Source: Agrobacterium sp. AGB01
Lineage (GTDB): Bacteria > Pseudomonadota > Alphaproteobacteria > Rhizobiales > Rhizobiaceae
NCBI RefSeq assembly: GCF_014851585.1
Contig: NZ_JACVAB010000001.1
Span: forward strand, 186,001-250,000
Direction of reading: 5' to 3'
Length of the DNA: 64,000 nt
Each line of letters opens with the position of its first letter. Positions within the stretch are counted from its first letter, which is position 1. This document shows positions 44,451 through 54,400 of the stretch, one piece after another. The translations under genes and the position numbers were made by a program. The notes below the pieces were generated by a model. The model was not told the origin of the DNA. It saw nothing but the letters and a program-made list of their open reading frames with translations, and did no database searches.

Positions 44451-45842
44451 TCAGCCGGTAACACGCTCCATTGCCGCATGCCAGCGGCGTTTGTAATCAC
44501 CAACCTCCAGCCTTCCTGCAACAATTTCGCGACCGTCTTGTGTGGTTGGTGATGGTCCCGTTAGCAGGGCTGCGCCAGCGCTGGTGCCCGTGGAGCCACC
44601 AATCGCAATCACATCCGTATTGGCGAAACTGGAAAGCGCCTTCAGGTAAAGGGTATTTTTCGCAAATGGTCCTTCCACAAGGATCGGCCCCTTGCGACCA
44701 ATCAGGCTCAAGCTGACGTCCGTCATCAAGGCCAGGTAAAGCGCTGCCGCTGCATGGCGTTCTGCGTTGGTCGCACCGTCATCGGCAATCCAGCGTGCCT
44801 GATGGCCCGGAAACGGGCCGGAACCTTTCACCACACTTGGCAACAACATCATGCCACGTGCCAGAATCGCAGGTATAGACGCCTCGATGTCCGAGGTTGC
44901 GGCGGTACCGAATTGCTGCGTCAGCATTTCATATTCACGTCCGCCCATGAACCGGGATGACGGAACGGGGCGGGCATAGGCATCGACATTGGTCAGCGTA
45001 TCGCGTGTTGGATCGAGTTGATCGAGCGCGCCGCCAATTGCAAAATTCACGACCCATGTGCCGGTGGAAACGACAGAGAAATTACCCTGCCTTTTCAAAA
45101 GATGCGGCAGCAGCGACGCGTTGGAATCGTGAATGCCACAATAAGCCGGTACGTCTGCCGAAAGGCCAAGGTCCGAGGCAATCTCCGGTTTGATAGGTCC
45201 CAGAACATCAAAAGCCGAACGGACCGGCGCCATCAGCGGGCGAATGTCCAGCGTATCAACAAGGGATGAAAATGCGTTGGCACCCGGGTTCCACAGGTCC
45301 GTGTGGCAACCGAGCGACGTCACTTCATTGGCCAAAACGCCGGTCAGGCGCGCCGCCCAATATTGTGGATAGGTGACGATATTGTGAACCGCTGCAAACT
45401 CTTCGGGAAAAGCAGTCTTCTGATAGTGAATCTGTGCGCCAAGATTAAGCCCGACCGACTGCCACGGAGAACCGGTTTCAGCAAAGGCAGGACGCAGGCG
45501 CGCATAGTCCTTTCGGATGTCGACGGGATATTCATGCTCGTAATCAAGAACTGGCATCGCCAGATCACCCTTGCCGTCCAGCAACGCAGCCGAAGCACCA
45601 TGGGTAGTAATCGATATGGCATCGAAGCCAGGTTTAATGGCGAATGTCTTGAGGCTTGTGAGGATGAATTGCCAAAGAGCATCAATGTCGTAATGCGGAT
45701 AAGGTCCGCTTTTGATGACGGTATTGGGCCGGCGTTCAACCGCAATTTCGGCACCACTCGCCGTATCAAGGACGACCACTTTGGCGTTGGTCTTGCCGAT
45801 ATCGATAACGGCGACGCGATGGAATGAAGAAGCATTGGTCAT
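44451..45842 (-). CDS. rhaK: Rhamnulokinase-type FGGY kinase RhaK
   Basis: A 463-residue FGGY-family carbohydrate kinase. The N-terminal phosphate loop is [16 protein letters not shown] and a catalytic Asp is in [22 protein letters not shown] is the second phosphate region. In Rhizobium leguminosarum, RhaK is needed both for phosphorylating the rhamnose pathway intermediate and for uptake by the RhaSTPQ importer; the same role is inferred. Its start overlaps the rhaM stop by four bases. Last gene of the leftward rhaRSTPQ-M-K operon. Confidence 0.9.
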   Translation of the reverse strand: MTNASSFHRVAVIDIGKTNAKVVVLDTASGAEIAVERRPNTVIKSGPYPHYDIDALWQFILTSLKTFAIKPGFDAISITTHGASAALLDGKGDLAMPVLDYEHEYPVDIRKDYARLRPAFAETGSPWQSVGLNLGAQIHYQKTAFPEEFAAVHNIVTYPQYWAARLTGVLANEVTSLGCHTDLWNPGANAFSSLVDTLDIRPLMAPVRSAFDVLGPIKPEIASDLGLSADVPAYCGIHDSNASLLPHLLKRQGNFSVVSTGTWVVNFAIGGALDQLDPTRDTLTNVDAYARPVPSSRFMGGREYEMLTQQFGTAATSDIEASIPAILARGMMLLPSVVKGSGPFPGHQARWIADDGATNAERHAAAALYLALMTDVSLSLIGRKGPILVEGPFAKNTLYLKALSSFANTDVIAIGGSTGTSAGAALLTGPSPTTQDGREIVAGRLEVGDYKRRWHAAMERVTG

Positions 45843-46162
45843 TTCAGATGAAACACCGTCACAAGATCGGTCGCGATAGGTGAATTATCAGGATTGCTTT
45901 CCATGATATCGGCCATATGAGCCCACCACTTCTTCATCACAGGATGATCGGGCAGCGCCGCCATGCCGTGATTTTTTAGGCGGGTCAGCACACCAAACAA
46001 GATATTGGTCTCGTGATCGAGATGGATGGAATAGTCACTCACGCCCGCCTCCTGAAGAAGTGTTACCAGTTCGGGCCAAATCTCGTCATGGCGTTTTTTG
46101 TATTCCGCTTCCATTCCGGGAAACAGCTTCATCTTGAAAGCGTGTTTTTCAAGCTCTGACAT
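45839..46162 (-). CDS. rhaM: L-rhamnose mutarotase
   Basis: A 107-residue protein (called RhaU in rhizobia) that interconverts the alpha and beta forms of L-rhamnose. It has the family [20 protein letters not shown] start with the active-site His in KRHDEIW, and the C-terminal [17 protein letters not shown]. It lies three bases after rhaQ and overlaps rhaK by four. Dimeric ferredoxin-like fold expected. Confidence 0.95.
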   Translation of the reverse strand: MSELEKHAFKMKLFPGMEAEYKKRHDEIWPELVTLLQEAGVSDYSIHLDHETNILFGVLTRLKNHGMAALPDHPVMKKWWAHMADIMESNPDNSPIATDLVTVFHLK

Positions 46163-46165
46163 TGG

Positions 46166-47173
46166 TTACCTCATGGTCCGAATGCGGCGAACGATGATCG
46201 GAAGGGCGATGGTGCTGATCAAAAGCAAACCGACGAAGATCGACATGACGATGCCAGGTACGTTCAAAAGCCCAAGCCCGAATGTCACAAGCCCCATCAC
46301 GAAGGCTGCGATAACGACGCCGCCGATCGTGCCGGAGCCGCCGAGAATGGAAACACCGCCAAGCACCACCATTGTGACCACTTCCAGTTCCCAGCCTTGC
46401 GCAATCGAAGGACGGGTGGAGCCGAGGCGGGATGTCAGACATACGGCAGCAATACCGCTCATCAATCCAGTCAACAGAAACAGGATGAATTTCACGCGCT
46501 CGACCGGGATGCCGGAAAAGCGTGCGGCGAAAGGGTTCGTGCCGATGACGAAAACCTGGCGACCGAAATTCGTGGCGTGCAGAAGGATGGCGAAAATGAC
46601 AGCCATCACGATGAACAAAACAAATTCGAAGGAAATCACCCAGAACACGTAACCCTGTCCGAAATAGGCGAAATCTGCCGGGTATTTACCATAGGCCTGG
46701 TCACCCAGCACCATGTAGGAAATACCACGAAACAGGCTCATCGTGCCGATGGTGACAACGATCGAAGGCAGTTTCAGTCCGGCCACCAGAAAGCCGTTGA
46801 ATGCGCCACAGAGAAGGCCCGTGCCAATGCCAATGGCAACAAGGCCCGGCGTGCCGACGCCCATTTGTACTGCATAACCCATGGCGGTGGAGGCGAGTGC
46901 AATGATGGCGGCAACCGAAAGATCGATCTCACCTGCAATGATCAATAACGCCATCGCAAAGGCAATCATCGCCTTTTCGGTGAAGTTGAAGGTGGCGTCC
47001 GACAGGTTCCAGGCATCAAGGAAATAGGGCGATGCAAAGGAGTTGGCGATAAAGATGAGGATCGCCACACCCAGCAGCAGTACTTCCCAGCTGGCCATGA
47101 TGCGTTTGAAAGGTGTGCCGAGCTTGTCCGGGATAACGCGGGCAGGTGTGTTTTCTGTTTGTGAGACACTCAT
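46166..47173 (-). CDS. rhaQ: Rhamnose ABC transporter permease RhaQ
   Basis: A 335-residue permease of the CUT2 (ribose-type) class with 8-10 helices. It has the family motif LGGVSILGGSGTIGGVVIAA, and RLPSIVVTIGTMSLFRG-like sequence in the middle (KLPSIVVTIGTMSLFRG). It pairs with RhaP and overlaps its stop by four bases (ATGA). The name follows the rhaRSTPQUK order known in R. leguminosarum; P and Q cannot be told apart by sequence alone. Confidence 0.88.
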   Translation of the reverse strand: MSVSQTENTPARVIPDKLGTPFKRIMASWEVLLLGVAILIFIANSFASPYFLDAWNLSDATFNFTEKAMIAFAMALLIIAGEIDLSVAAIIALASTAMGYAVQMGVGTPGLVAIGIGTGLLCGAFNGFLVAGLKLPSIVVTIGTMSLFRGISYMVLGDQAYGKYPADFAYFGQGYVFWVISFEFVLFIVMAVIFAILLHATNFGRQVFVIGTNPFAARFSGIPVERVKFILFLLTGLMSGIAAVCLTSRLGSTRPSIAQGWELEVVTMVVLGGVSILGGSGTIGGVVIAAFVMGLVTFGLGLLNVPGIVMSIFVGLLLISTIALPIIVRRIRTMR

Positions 47174-48171
47174 GCCGCAGCCTCCTTAGCTGTATCTTGT
47201 GCGGCCTGATCCCGCAGGATGATGCGGCCCTTCTTGGCTTCAGCGCGGGCATTGAAAACGACCGCAAGGACGATAACGATGCCGGAAATTGCCATTTGCG
47301 CGAAAGGAGAAATGCCAATCACCGGTAGGGCATTTTTGATGACGCCAAGAAACAAAGCACCAAGGACCGCGCCGGCGACCGACCCGATACCTCCGGCAAT
47401 CGAAATGCCGCCAATCACGTTCGCAGCGACGCTATCGAGTTCAAAACCGGCGGCTATATCGACATAAGCGACGGCATAACGCGAAACCCAGAGATAACCG
47501 GCGAGGCCAGCCAGCGCGCCGGATAACACGAAGGCAAGGAACCGCGTCCGACCGACATCGATACCGGCGTAGATTGCAGCGTTGGGGTTGCCGCCTGACG
47601 CATAGGCGGAGCGGCCAAATGAGGTGCGTGTCAGAACCAGCCATGCACCGGCGATAATAAACACCGCAATCCAGGACAGGACCGGAACACCAAGGATCGG
47701 CAGGCGCGGAATATTGAGGAAACTCGGCGACATCTGGTGTGCATTGACCCAGCCACCACCCGACAGCACAAAGGCCATGCCGCGATAAATGGTGAGTGTA
47801 CCCAGTGTCACAACGATCGGTGGAATGCGCAGCGCCCAGACGAGAAAGCCGTTGATACCGCCAAGACACGCGCCAATACCAACAGCCATGGCAATGAGCA
47901 GCGGCAATGGCACACCGGGAAAGGCTGCATTGGTCATCGCCACGGCCATGCCGGTAAATGCAAGATTTGCGGCGACGGACAGATCGATTGATTTCGTCAG
48001 GATCACGCCCATCTGGCCAAGCGCCAGAATGATGAGAATGGACGTGTCGTTGAAGATATTGACGAGATTGGCCGGTTTTTCAAAACCGGGAGCGCGCATC
48101 GAAAAGCCAATGATCATCAGGATGATGATCCCGGCCAGCAAGATTTCGCGGTTTTTAAGAAGTCGCTGCAT
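47170..48171 (-). CDS. rhaP: Rhamnose ABC transporter permease RhaP
   Basis: A 333-residue CUT2 permease. Recognisable pieces are RIPPIVVTLGTLTIYRGMAF and GGISIAGGIGSVAGAVLGAL, typical of RbsC-like subunits. I start at MQRLLKNREILLAGI (48171), which puts the first helix at the N-terminus and has AGGAAAT upstream; earlier in-frame starts overlap rhaT. It forms the membrane channel with RhaQ. Confidence 0.88.
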   Translation of the reverse strand: MQRLLKNREILLAGIIILMIIGFSMRAPGFEKPANLVNIFNDTSILIILALGQMGVILTKSIDLSVAANLAFTGMAVAMTNAAFPGVPLPLLIAMAVGIGACLGGINGFLVWALRIPPIVVTLGTLTIYRGMAFVLSGGGWVNAHQMSPSFLNIPRLPILGVPVLSWIAVFIIAGAWLVLTRTSFGRSAYASGGNPNAAIYAGIDVGRTRFLAFVLSGALAGLAGYLWVSRYAVAYVDIAAGFELDSVAANVIGGISIAGGIGSVAGAVLGALFLGVIKNALPVIGISPFAQMAISGIVIVLAVVFNARAEAKKGRIILRDQAAQDTAKEAAA

Positions 48172-48181
48172 CGTCAATTTC

Positions 48182-49732
48182 CTAGATATTGCCAGTTGCG
48201 GCGCGCACCAGCGCTTCCGGCGAAAATTCGGCACGTTCGAACATGCCGGCCATCAGACCTTCACGCATCACCAGCGCGCGGTCGGACATGCCGAGAATTT
48301 CCGGCAGTTCCGATGAGATCATGATGATCGACAGTCCCTCGGCGGCCAGTTCGCTGATGAAGCCGTGCACGGCAGCTTTGGAACCGATATCGATACCCTT
48401 GGTTGGCTCATCGAGAATGATCACCTTGGGCTGTGTTGCCAGCCATTTGCCAATAACAACCTTCTGCTGGTTGCCGCCGGACAGCGTGCCAACCGGAACT
48501 GAAAGCGCCGCGGCACGCAGATCAAGTCGCGTGGCATATTTGCGCGCCAGCGCGAACTCGTTGGCAGCTGCCAGAAAACCCTTGCGGGACGTGCGCGCCA
48601 AAGAAGGTAGCGACATGTTCTGATAAATAGGCATGTCGAGCGCCAGACCGTGGCGCCCACGTTCCTCTGGAACATAAACGATGCCAGCACCAATCGCGTC
48701 GCCGGGGGAGTGGATCTGGATATCCTGGCCGTTGAGCGACAAGGTGCCGGACGCCGGTCTGGTGATACCAAACAGCGATTGGCAGAGTTCAGAACGTCCT
48801 GCACCGATCAAGCCGTAAAGGCCAAGAATTTCACCCTTGCGCAGATCGAAGGAAATGTCGCGAAACTCCGTCGCGTGGCAGTAATTTTTGACCGACAGCA
48901 CAGTGGCGCCAATATTGACGGCCTGTTTCGGGAACGCATCCTTGACGTCACGACCTACCATCAGGCGGACGATGTTTTCCTGCGGTGTGTCGGCAAGCTG
49001 GCCAGCGCCTACCATTTTACCGTCGCGGAACACCGCGTAATTTTCCGCAATTTCATACACTTCATCAAACTTGTGGCTGATGAACAGGATGGCCTTGCCT
49101 TGCCTTTTCAGGTTTTCAACGATGCGAAACAGATCGTCAATTTCCTTGCGGGACAGTGCGGCGGTCGGCTCATCCATGATAACGATGCGTGCTTCGACCG
49201 ACAGCGCACGGGCAATCGCCACCAGATGGCGCTGGGCAATGGACAGGTCTTTCAACCGGATCGAAGGGTCGATGGTGCTCTCAAGCTTTTCGAGCAAAAC
49301 CCGCGCACGGTTGTTGATGGTTTTCCAGTCGATCAGACGGAAGCGGCCTTTCGGTGCGTGCCCGAGAAATATGTTTTCGCCAACGGAAAGTTCGTCAAAC
49401 AGCACGGTTTCCTGATGAATGGCTGTGACGCCCATATCGATGGCATCCTGCGCACTTTGAAACTGCACGGGCTGACCGTCGAGCAGGATTTCCCCTTCAT
49501 TGGGGCGGTAAATGCCGGTCAGAATTTTCACCAGCGTCGATTTTCCAGCGCCGTTCTCACCGATCAAGGCGGTGACCTTTCCGGGATAAAGTGCGATATT
49601 GACGCCATCCAGCGCTTTCACGCCAGGAAATATCTGGCTGATGCCGCGCATCTCCAGAATGGGCGATTGGCTGGCGGAAGCCAACATGTCTGGTGCAGTG
49701 GGTTCAGCCATTTTTTCAATTGCCATGGTCAT
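48182..49732 (-). CDS. rhaT: Rhamnose ABC transporter ATPase RhaT
   Basis: A 516-residue double-ATPase of the CUT2 class. The first cassette has Walker [10 protein letters not shown] and Walker [13 protein letters not shown]. The second has the usual degenerate Walker [10 protein letters not shown], the signature LSGGNQQKV and Walker [13 protein letters not shown]. Three starts are possible (GTG 49738, ATG 49732, ATG 49726), none with a good ribosome site. This fits low translation of the ATPase relative to RhaS. A 180-bp gap with a hairpin separates it from rhaS. Confidence 0.92.
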   Translation of the reverse strand: MTMAIEKMAEPTAPDMLASASQSPILEMRGISQIFPGVKALDGVNIALYPGKVTALIGENGAGKSTLVKILTGIYRPNEGEILLDGQPVQFQSAQDAIDMGVTAIHQETVLFDELSVGENIFLGHAPKGRFRLIDWKTINNRARVLLEKLESTIDPSIRLKDLSIAQRHLVAIARALSVEARIVIMDEPTAALSRKEIDDLFRIVENLKRQGKAILFISHKFDEVYEIAENYAVFRDGKMVGAGQLADTPQENIVRLMVGRDVKDAFPKQAVNIGATVLSVKNYCHATEFRDISFDLRKGEILGLYGLIGAGRSELCQSLFGITRPASGTLSLNGQDIQIHSPGDAIGAGIVYVPEERGRHGLALDMPIYQNMSLPSLARTSRKGFLAAANEFALARKYATRLDLRAAALSVPVGTLSGGNQQKVVIGKWLATQPKVIILDEPTKGIDIGSKAAVHGFISELAAEGLSIIMISSELPEILGMSDRALVMREGLMAGMFERAEFSPEALVRAATGNI

Positions 49733-49881
49733 TGTCACGAATCCGGGTGCTCATGATTGAGCAGAAAGCGCACCTCACACCCGACGTCACTCTTCAGGCT
49801 GGATCCGAGGATCCAACTGCGTTGACGAAGTCGATCCATCTCAGATGGCGATGACGTTGAGTATGCAGTTGCGGTCTAAGG

Positions 49882-49905
49882 TCCCGACGGCTTTCGCCGC
49901 CGGGA
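49882..49905 (-). other. Hairpin between rhaS and rhaT
   Basis: A 10-position stem (TCCCGACGGC with GCCGCCGGGA, one A-C mismatch) closes a TTTC loop, 14 bp after the rhaS stop. No T-run follows. It is placed to protect rhaS mRNA or limit readthrough into rhaT. Confidence 0.6.
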
Positions 49906-49918
49906 TAGCTGTCGCAGA

Positions 49919-50941
49919 TTAGAAAATCTTCGAGAACTCATCGATGTTTGAAGAGTTGTAGATGAACGGTTCCGACATTGCGGCTTCGCTATTTTCGCCA
50001 ACCTTGATCTTGCCCATGCGGCCGGCTTCGATTTCCGAGCCCGGCTTGCCGTCTGCGTCACCCTTGACGAGGTGATAGGCAATCTGTGTTGCGGAGTAAC
50101 CAAGGTCGATCGGGTTCCAGATTGCAAATTCCTTGGTGGCGCCAGACTTGATCGCGCCGGCCATTTCGGACGGAAGGCCAAGGCCGGTCACGTAAACCTG
50201 GCCGATCTTGCCTGCATCCTTGACGGCCTGCGAGGCTGCGAGAACGCCAACGGTGGTTGGTGCCACGATAACCTTCACATTTGGCTGCGAGGTCAACAGG
50301 CCCTGTGCTTCACGGTAGCTCTTGTCGGCAAGGTCATCGCCATAAACCGTTGTGACGAGGTTGAGGCCTGGGAAGTCACCCAGCTGCTTTTTCATTTCCT
50401 CGATCCAGATATTCTGGTTCGTGGATGTGGTGGTAGCGGACAGAATGGCGAAGTCGCCCTTGCCACCTTCAAGGTGGGCTGCTGCCAGCTGCAGGCACAT
50501 CTTGCCAATCAGCGCGTTGGAAGACGGGTTCAACTGAAGAATACGGCCTTCCGGTGCGACACCGCTGTCCCAAGAGATAACCTTGATGCCGCGCTGCGCA
50601 GCTTTCTTCAGGGCTGGAACGACAGCGTCCGGGTCGTTTGCGGAGATTGCGATAGCGTCAACGCCCTGTGCGATCAGTGAATTGATCACTTCGATCTGGC
50701 CTTCTGCCGTGGTCGAGGTTGGACCGGTATAGATGATTTCAACGCCGCCAAGTTCCTTGGCCGCTTCCTGCGCACCCTTGTTGGCAGCTTCAAAGAAGCC
50801 GTTGCCGAGCGATTTAACAACGAGCGCGATCTTCATGTCGGCAGCCTGTGCCGTCGTGCTCAAACCGGCTCCGATGCCGGCGACGCCCATGGCGACACCC
50901 AGCATCAAAGCGCGGGACAATGTTCTACGTGTAAGTTTCAT
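49919..50941 (-). CDS. rhaS: Rhamnose-binding periplasmic protein RhaS
   Basis: A 340-residue ribose-type solute-binding protein that delivers L-rhamnose to RhaTPQ. It has a long signal with a twin-arginine-like start (KLTRRTLSRALMLGVAMG) and cleavage near AQA-ADMK; whether it uses Tat or Sec is open. Ligand-binding landmarks of family 2 proteins are present: IISWDSGVAPEGR and VTGLGLPSEMAG. AGGAGGAAAAGG-like sequence precedes ATG 50941. First transporter gene after rhaR. Confidence 0.92.
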   Translation of the reverse strand: MKLTRRTLSRALMLGVAMGVAGIGAGLSTTAQAADMKIALVVKSLGNGFFEAANKGAQEAAKELGGVEIIYTGPTSTTAEGQIEVINSLIAQGVDAIAISANDPDAVVPALKKAAQRGIKVISWDSGVAPEGRILQLNPSSNALIGKMCLQLAAAHLEGGKGDFAILSATTTSTNQNIWIEEMKKQLGDFPGLNLVTTVYGDDLADKSYREAQGLLTSQPNVKVIVAPTTVGVLAASQAVKDAGKIGQVYVTGLGLPSEMAGAIKSGATKEFAIWNPIDLGYSATQIAYHLVKGDADGKPGSEIEAGRMGKIKVGENSEAAMSEPFIYNSSNIDEFSKIF

Positions 50942-50987
50942 GCCTTTTCCTCCCAGTTGAAAACTTGAACCCTCCCGTCAGTGCTCC

Positions 50988-51818
50988 TCAAGCAACCGAC
51001 GTGGAACCTCTTTTATCGGGCGGCACATCGGCCACCGCGCTCGCCGATGCACCGGCGACAATCAATTTTATGCCCGCATCTTCCACCATGCGTGCCGCGT
51101 CGTCGGGCACGCCTTCGTCGGTAATGATGGTGGAGACATTTTCCAGCGGACAGAGAATGAGACTGGAGCGTTTGCGGAACTTGCTGGAATCGATCATCAC
51201 GATCAATTCTTCCGCCTGCCGCATCAGCTTCTGTTCACTCTGAATAACCAGCGCGTCCGATTCCATGATGCCGAGTGCGCCAACACCCTGTGCACCGATG
51301 AAGATACGGCGTGCGTAAAAATTGCGGATTGCATCATTGTCAAACGGCGAAAGGATCAGGCTCTGGTCGCGGTAGATCGCGCCGCCGGGAACGCTGACAT
51401 TGCACTTGGAATGTTTGACGAGATGTTCAGCGATCGCAAATGAATTGGTCATGACCTGCAGACGACGCGCCGACATGTAATGCACCATCTGGAACGTCGT
51501 TGTACCGCCATTGATGATGATTGCATCGCCATCGTCGCACAAATCGACAGCTTTGCGCGCAATTGCGCGTTTTTTATCGATGTTGACTGATTCGGAAACG
51601 CGGAACGGTCGCGCCGCCAGATTTCCCAACTGTGGCGGGTGCACCGCTTCGGCGCCACCGCGCACCCGGCGCAACTTACCCTGCACATGAAGGGACGCAA
51701 TGTCCCTGCGGATGGTTGCTTCGGAAGCATCCGTCAGTTCGGCAATATCCTGCACCGTCACCACAGGCTTCTCCTGTATGGCGCTCAAGATAATGCGATG
51801 GCGTTCGCTTTCGTGCAT
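50988..51818 (-). CDS. rhaR: DeoR-family regulator of rhamnose genes RhaR
   Basis: A 276-residue DeoR-family regulator. The helix-turn-helix is VQDIAELTDASEATIRRDIA, and the C-terminal sugar-phosphate sensor fold has GDAIIINGGTTTFQMVHYM. The start at ATG 51818 is fixed by AGGAGG eight bases upstream. In R. leguminosarum RhaR represses the rha genes; the same is inferred because a symmetric set of repeats lies between rhaR and rhaD. It leads the leftward operon and is followed 46 bp later by rhaS. Confidence 0.9.
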   Translation of the reverse strand: MHESERHRIILSAIQEKPVVTVQDIAELTDASEATIRRDIASLHVQGKLRRVRGGAEAVHPPQLGNLAARPFRVSESVNIDKKRAIARKAVDLCDDGDAIIINGGTTTFQMVHYMSARRLQVMTNSFAIAEHLVKHSKCNVSVPGGAIYRDQSLILSPFDNDAIRNFYARRIFIGAQGVGALGIMESDALVIQSEQKLMRQAEELIVMIDSSKFRKRSSLILCPLENVSTIITDEGVPDDAARMVEDAGIKLIVAGASASAVADVPPDKRGSTSVA

Positions 51819-51838
51819 TGGGGTCCTCCTGATTGGCA

Positions 51839-51956
51839 ATTATTCGCAAACTCTTTACGTTGTCAATCAAGATCGATCAAATTAATCAATGGTGCGTCGC
51901 ACAATGAAAAATTGTGATCGTTTTTGATTGACATTGCGGTTTTGATTGCGCGATAT
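51839..51956. promoter_or_regulatory. Divergent rhaR / rhaD promoters with shared inverted repeat
   Basis: Plus strand: TTGACA (51928-51933), 17 bp, CGATAT (51951-51956) toward rhaD. Minus strand: TTGACA (51866-51861), 16 bp, AATAAT (51844-51839) toward rhaR. Both -35 boxes are embedded in the arms of a perfect 9-bp inverted repeat, GTCAATCAA (51862-51870) and TTGATTGAC (51924-51932). Further ATCAA/TTGAT half-sites lie at 51876, 51885 and 51942. Confidence 0.7.
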
Positions 51957-52015
51957 CTGCACCAACGGGAGGCGGACCGTGTTTGGTTCGCGAACGAAAC
52001 ACTAGGGAGGAAGAC

Positions 52016-54112
52016 ATGACGGGCCAAACCCGCCTTCTCGAAAATCGCTGGGATGATGCTTACGCCGCAAAACTCGATGAGCCCGGCAAGCTTCTGTACC
52101 GCTCCAACCTGTTGGGCGGTGACAAGCGTATTACCAATTATGGCGGCGGCAATACGTCCGCCAAGGTGCTGGAAACCGATCCGCTGACCGGCGAAAAAGT
52201 CCGTGTCATGTGGGTGAAGGGATCTGGCGGTGACGTCGGTACCATTAAGCTCGATGGTTTTGCGACCCTTTACATGGACAAACTTGAAGCGTTGAAGGGT
52301 ATCTACAAGGGTGTGGAAGACGAGGACCGCATGGTCGGCTTCCTGCCGCACTGCACGTTCAACCTCAATCCGCGTGCCGCCTCCATCGACACGCCTTTGC
52401 ATGGCTTTGTGCCGTTCGATCATGTCGATCACATGCATCCCGACGCCATCATTGCCATTGCCGCAGCGAAGAACTCCAAAGAACTGACACAACAGATTTT
52501 TGGTGCTGACATTGGCTGGCTTCCATGGCGCCGCCCGGGCTTCCAGCTTGGTCTCGACCTTGAAGCTTTCGTCAAGGCAAACCCGAATGCAAAGGGCGTT
52601 GTGCTGGAAAGCCACGGCCTGTTCACGTGGGATAACGATGCCAAGACGTGCTATGAGCTGACTCTGGCCATCATCAACAAGGCCATTGAATGGTTTGCTG
52701 CTCAGACAGAAGGCAAGACAATCTTTGGTGGGGCCGTTGCAAAAAGCCTGGCCGTTGAAGAACGCCGCGCCATTGCCGCCCGTCTGATGCCGGAAATCCG
52801 TGGCCGTATCGGTCGTGATGAGCGCAAGCTGGGTCATTTCGATGATCGAGACGCTGTTCTCGAATTCGTCAATTCGCAAAGCCTCAAGCCACTCGGCGCC
52901 TTGGGCACGTCCTGCCCGGATCACTTCCTGCGCACCAAAATCCGCCCGCTCATTCTGGATCTCGATACGTCAAATCCTGACGTCGATGGTCTTCTGGCCG
53001 GTCTGGACAAGGCACTGGAAGACTACCGCGCCGATTACACGCGTTATTACGAGACCTGCAAACACGACAATTCACCCAAAATGCGTGATCCAAACCCGGT
53101 CATTTTCCTGATTCCAGGCGTCGGCATGTTTTCGTTTGCCAAGGATAAGGCAACGGCACGTATCGCCGGTGAATTCTACGTCAACGCCATCAATGTGATG
53201 CGCGGCGCCTCCACGGTTTCCGAATATCAAGGACTACCGGAGCAGGAAGCGTTCGATATCGAATACTGGCTGCTAGAAGAGGCGAAACTTCAGCGCATGC
53301 CAAAACCAAAGAGCCTTGCAGGCAAGGTGGCCTTCGTTACCGGCGGTGCGGGTGGTATCGGCCGTGCCACCGCAGAGCGTCTGGCAGGTGAAGGCGCATG
53401 CGTTGTGCTGGCGGATATTGATGAGACAGCTCTTGCCAGTGCAAAAGGTGATTTTGAAAAGCGCTTTGGCGCAGATACCGTGCGTAGTGTCAAACTTGAC
53501 GTGACCAAGGAAGACGGCGTGATTGCGTCGTTTATCGAAGCAAGCGTTGAATTTGGTGGTGTCGATATTCTGGTGTCCAATGCCGGTATTGCCTCATCCG
53601 CACCGGTTGAAGAAACCACGCTTGCCATGTGGAGCAAGAATATCGACATTCTGGCGACCGGTTATTTCCTCGTGTCGCGGGAAGCGTTCAAACTGTTCCG
53701 TCGACAGAATATCGGTGGCAACATCGTATTCGTCGCCTCCAAGAACGGTCTTGCCTCGTCACCGAATGCTTCCGCTTATTGCACGGCCAAGGCCGCTGAA
53801 ATCCATCTGGCCCGTTGCCTTGCACTTGAGGGTGCAGATGCTGGCATCCGCGTTAACACGGTAAACCCGGATGCGGTTCTGCGCGGTTCAAAAATCTGGA
53901 ATGGCGAATGGCGTGAACAGCGTGCGGCGTCCTCCAAGATCGAGGTCACGGATCTGGAAGAACATTACCGCAAGCGCTCGATGCTTAAGCTGAATGTGTT
54001 CCCGGAAGATATTGCGGAAGCAATTTACTTCCTGGCTTCGGATGCTTCGGCAAAATCGACCGGCAATATCATCAATGTTGATGCGGGCAATGCACAAAGC
54101 TTCACCCGCTAG
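52016..54112 (+). CDS. rhaD: Bifunctional rhamnulose-1-phosphate aldolase / lactaldehyde dehydrogenase RhaD
   Basis: A 698-residue fusion. The N-terminal class II aldolase domain (residues about 20-400) should split L-rhamnulose-1-phosphate into dihydroxyacetone phosphate and L-lactaldehyde; it has NYGGGNTSAKV and the metal-His segment FDHVDHMHPDAI. The C-terminal short-chain dehydrogenase (from about residue 430) has the Rossmann start AFVTGGAGGIGRATAERL, the Y-x3-K pair in AYCTAKA and the ending INVDAGN; it should oxidise or reduce the lactaldehyde. GGGAGGAAG precedes ATG 52016. Divergent from rhaR. Confidence 0.94.
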   Translation: MTGQTRLLENRWDDAYAAKLDEPGKLLYRSNLLGGDKRITNYGGGNTSAKVLETDPLTGEKVRVMWVKGSGGDVGTIKLDGFATLYMDKLEALKGIYKGVEDEDRMVGFLPHCTFNLNPRAASIDTPLHGFVPFDHVDHMHPDAIIAIAAAKNSKELTQQIFGADIGWLPWRRPGFQLGLDLEAFVKANPNAKGVVLESHGLFTWDNDAKTCYELTLAIINKAIEWFAAQTEGKTIFGGAVAKSLAVEERRAIAARLMPEIRGRIGRDERKLGHFDDRDAVLEFVNSQSLKPLGALGTSCPDHFLRTKIRPLILDLDTSNPDVDGLLAGLDKALEDYRADYTRYYETCKHDNSPKMRDPNPVIFLIPGVGMFSFAKDKATARIAGEFYVNAINVMRGASTVSEYQGLPEQEAFDIEYWLLEEAKLQRMPKPKSLAGKVAFVTGGAGGIGRATAERLAGEGACVVLADIDETALASAKGDFEKRFGADTVRSVKLDVTKEDGVIASFIEASVEFGGVDILVSNAGIASSAPVEETTLAMWSKNIDILATGYFLVSREAFKLFRRQNIGGNIVFVASKNGLASSPNASAYCTAKAAEIHLARCLALEGADAGIRVNTVNPDAVLRGSKIWNGEWREQRAASSKIEVTDLEEHYRKRSMLKLNVFPEDIAEAIYFLASDASAKSTGNIINVDAGNAQSFTR

Positions 54113-54159
54113 TACAAAACGCTTTCACCCTCGGTCCCTAAAGGCCTGGGGTGATGTCG

Positions 54160-54318
54160 CTACTTTCGCAGGATAACCCAGATGGCATGGATAATGCCGG
54201 GTACATATCCACATAGCGTGAGAAGAATATTCAGCCAAAAATGCAAGCCAATGCCGACCTGCAAGAACACGCCGACCGGCGGCAGGATAATGGCGAGAAG
54301 AATGCGAATAACGTCCAC
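54160..54318 (-). CDS. YqaE/Pmp3 family membrane micro-protein
   Basis: A 52-residue hydrophobic protein read on the minus strand: MDVIRILLAIILPPVGVFLQ, then VGIGLHFWLNILLTLCGYVP and GIIHAIWVIL. The two helices joined by a loop and the PP-x-GV-x2 motif are diagnostic of the YqaE/Pmp3/Esi3 family, small stress-related membrane proteins. The likely start is GTG at 54318; no in-frame ATG fits. It lies between rhaD and rhaI on the opposite strand, so it is not part of rhamnose metabolism by transcription. Confidence 0.88.
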   Translation of the reverse strand: MDVIRILLAIILPPVGVFLQVGIGLHFWLNILLTLCGYVPGIIHAIWVILRK

Positions 54319-54400
54319 GATTAAACCTTTGGTTTTTTAAATATCCGGACTGTTGAAACGCGATTGACGGCTATTGGTTCAATAGGCCGGGGAGGAAAAG

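Noticed and set aside
54125-54154. TCACCC...GGGTGA stem after rhaD as a terminator
   Set aside because: Only six outer pairs with an imperfect interior and no clean T-run; too weak to call.
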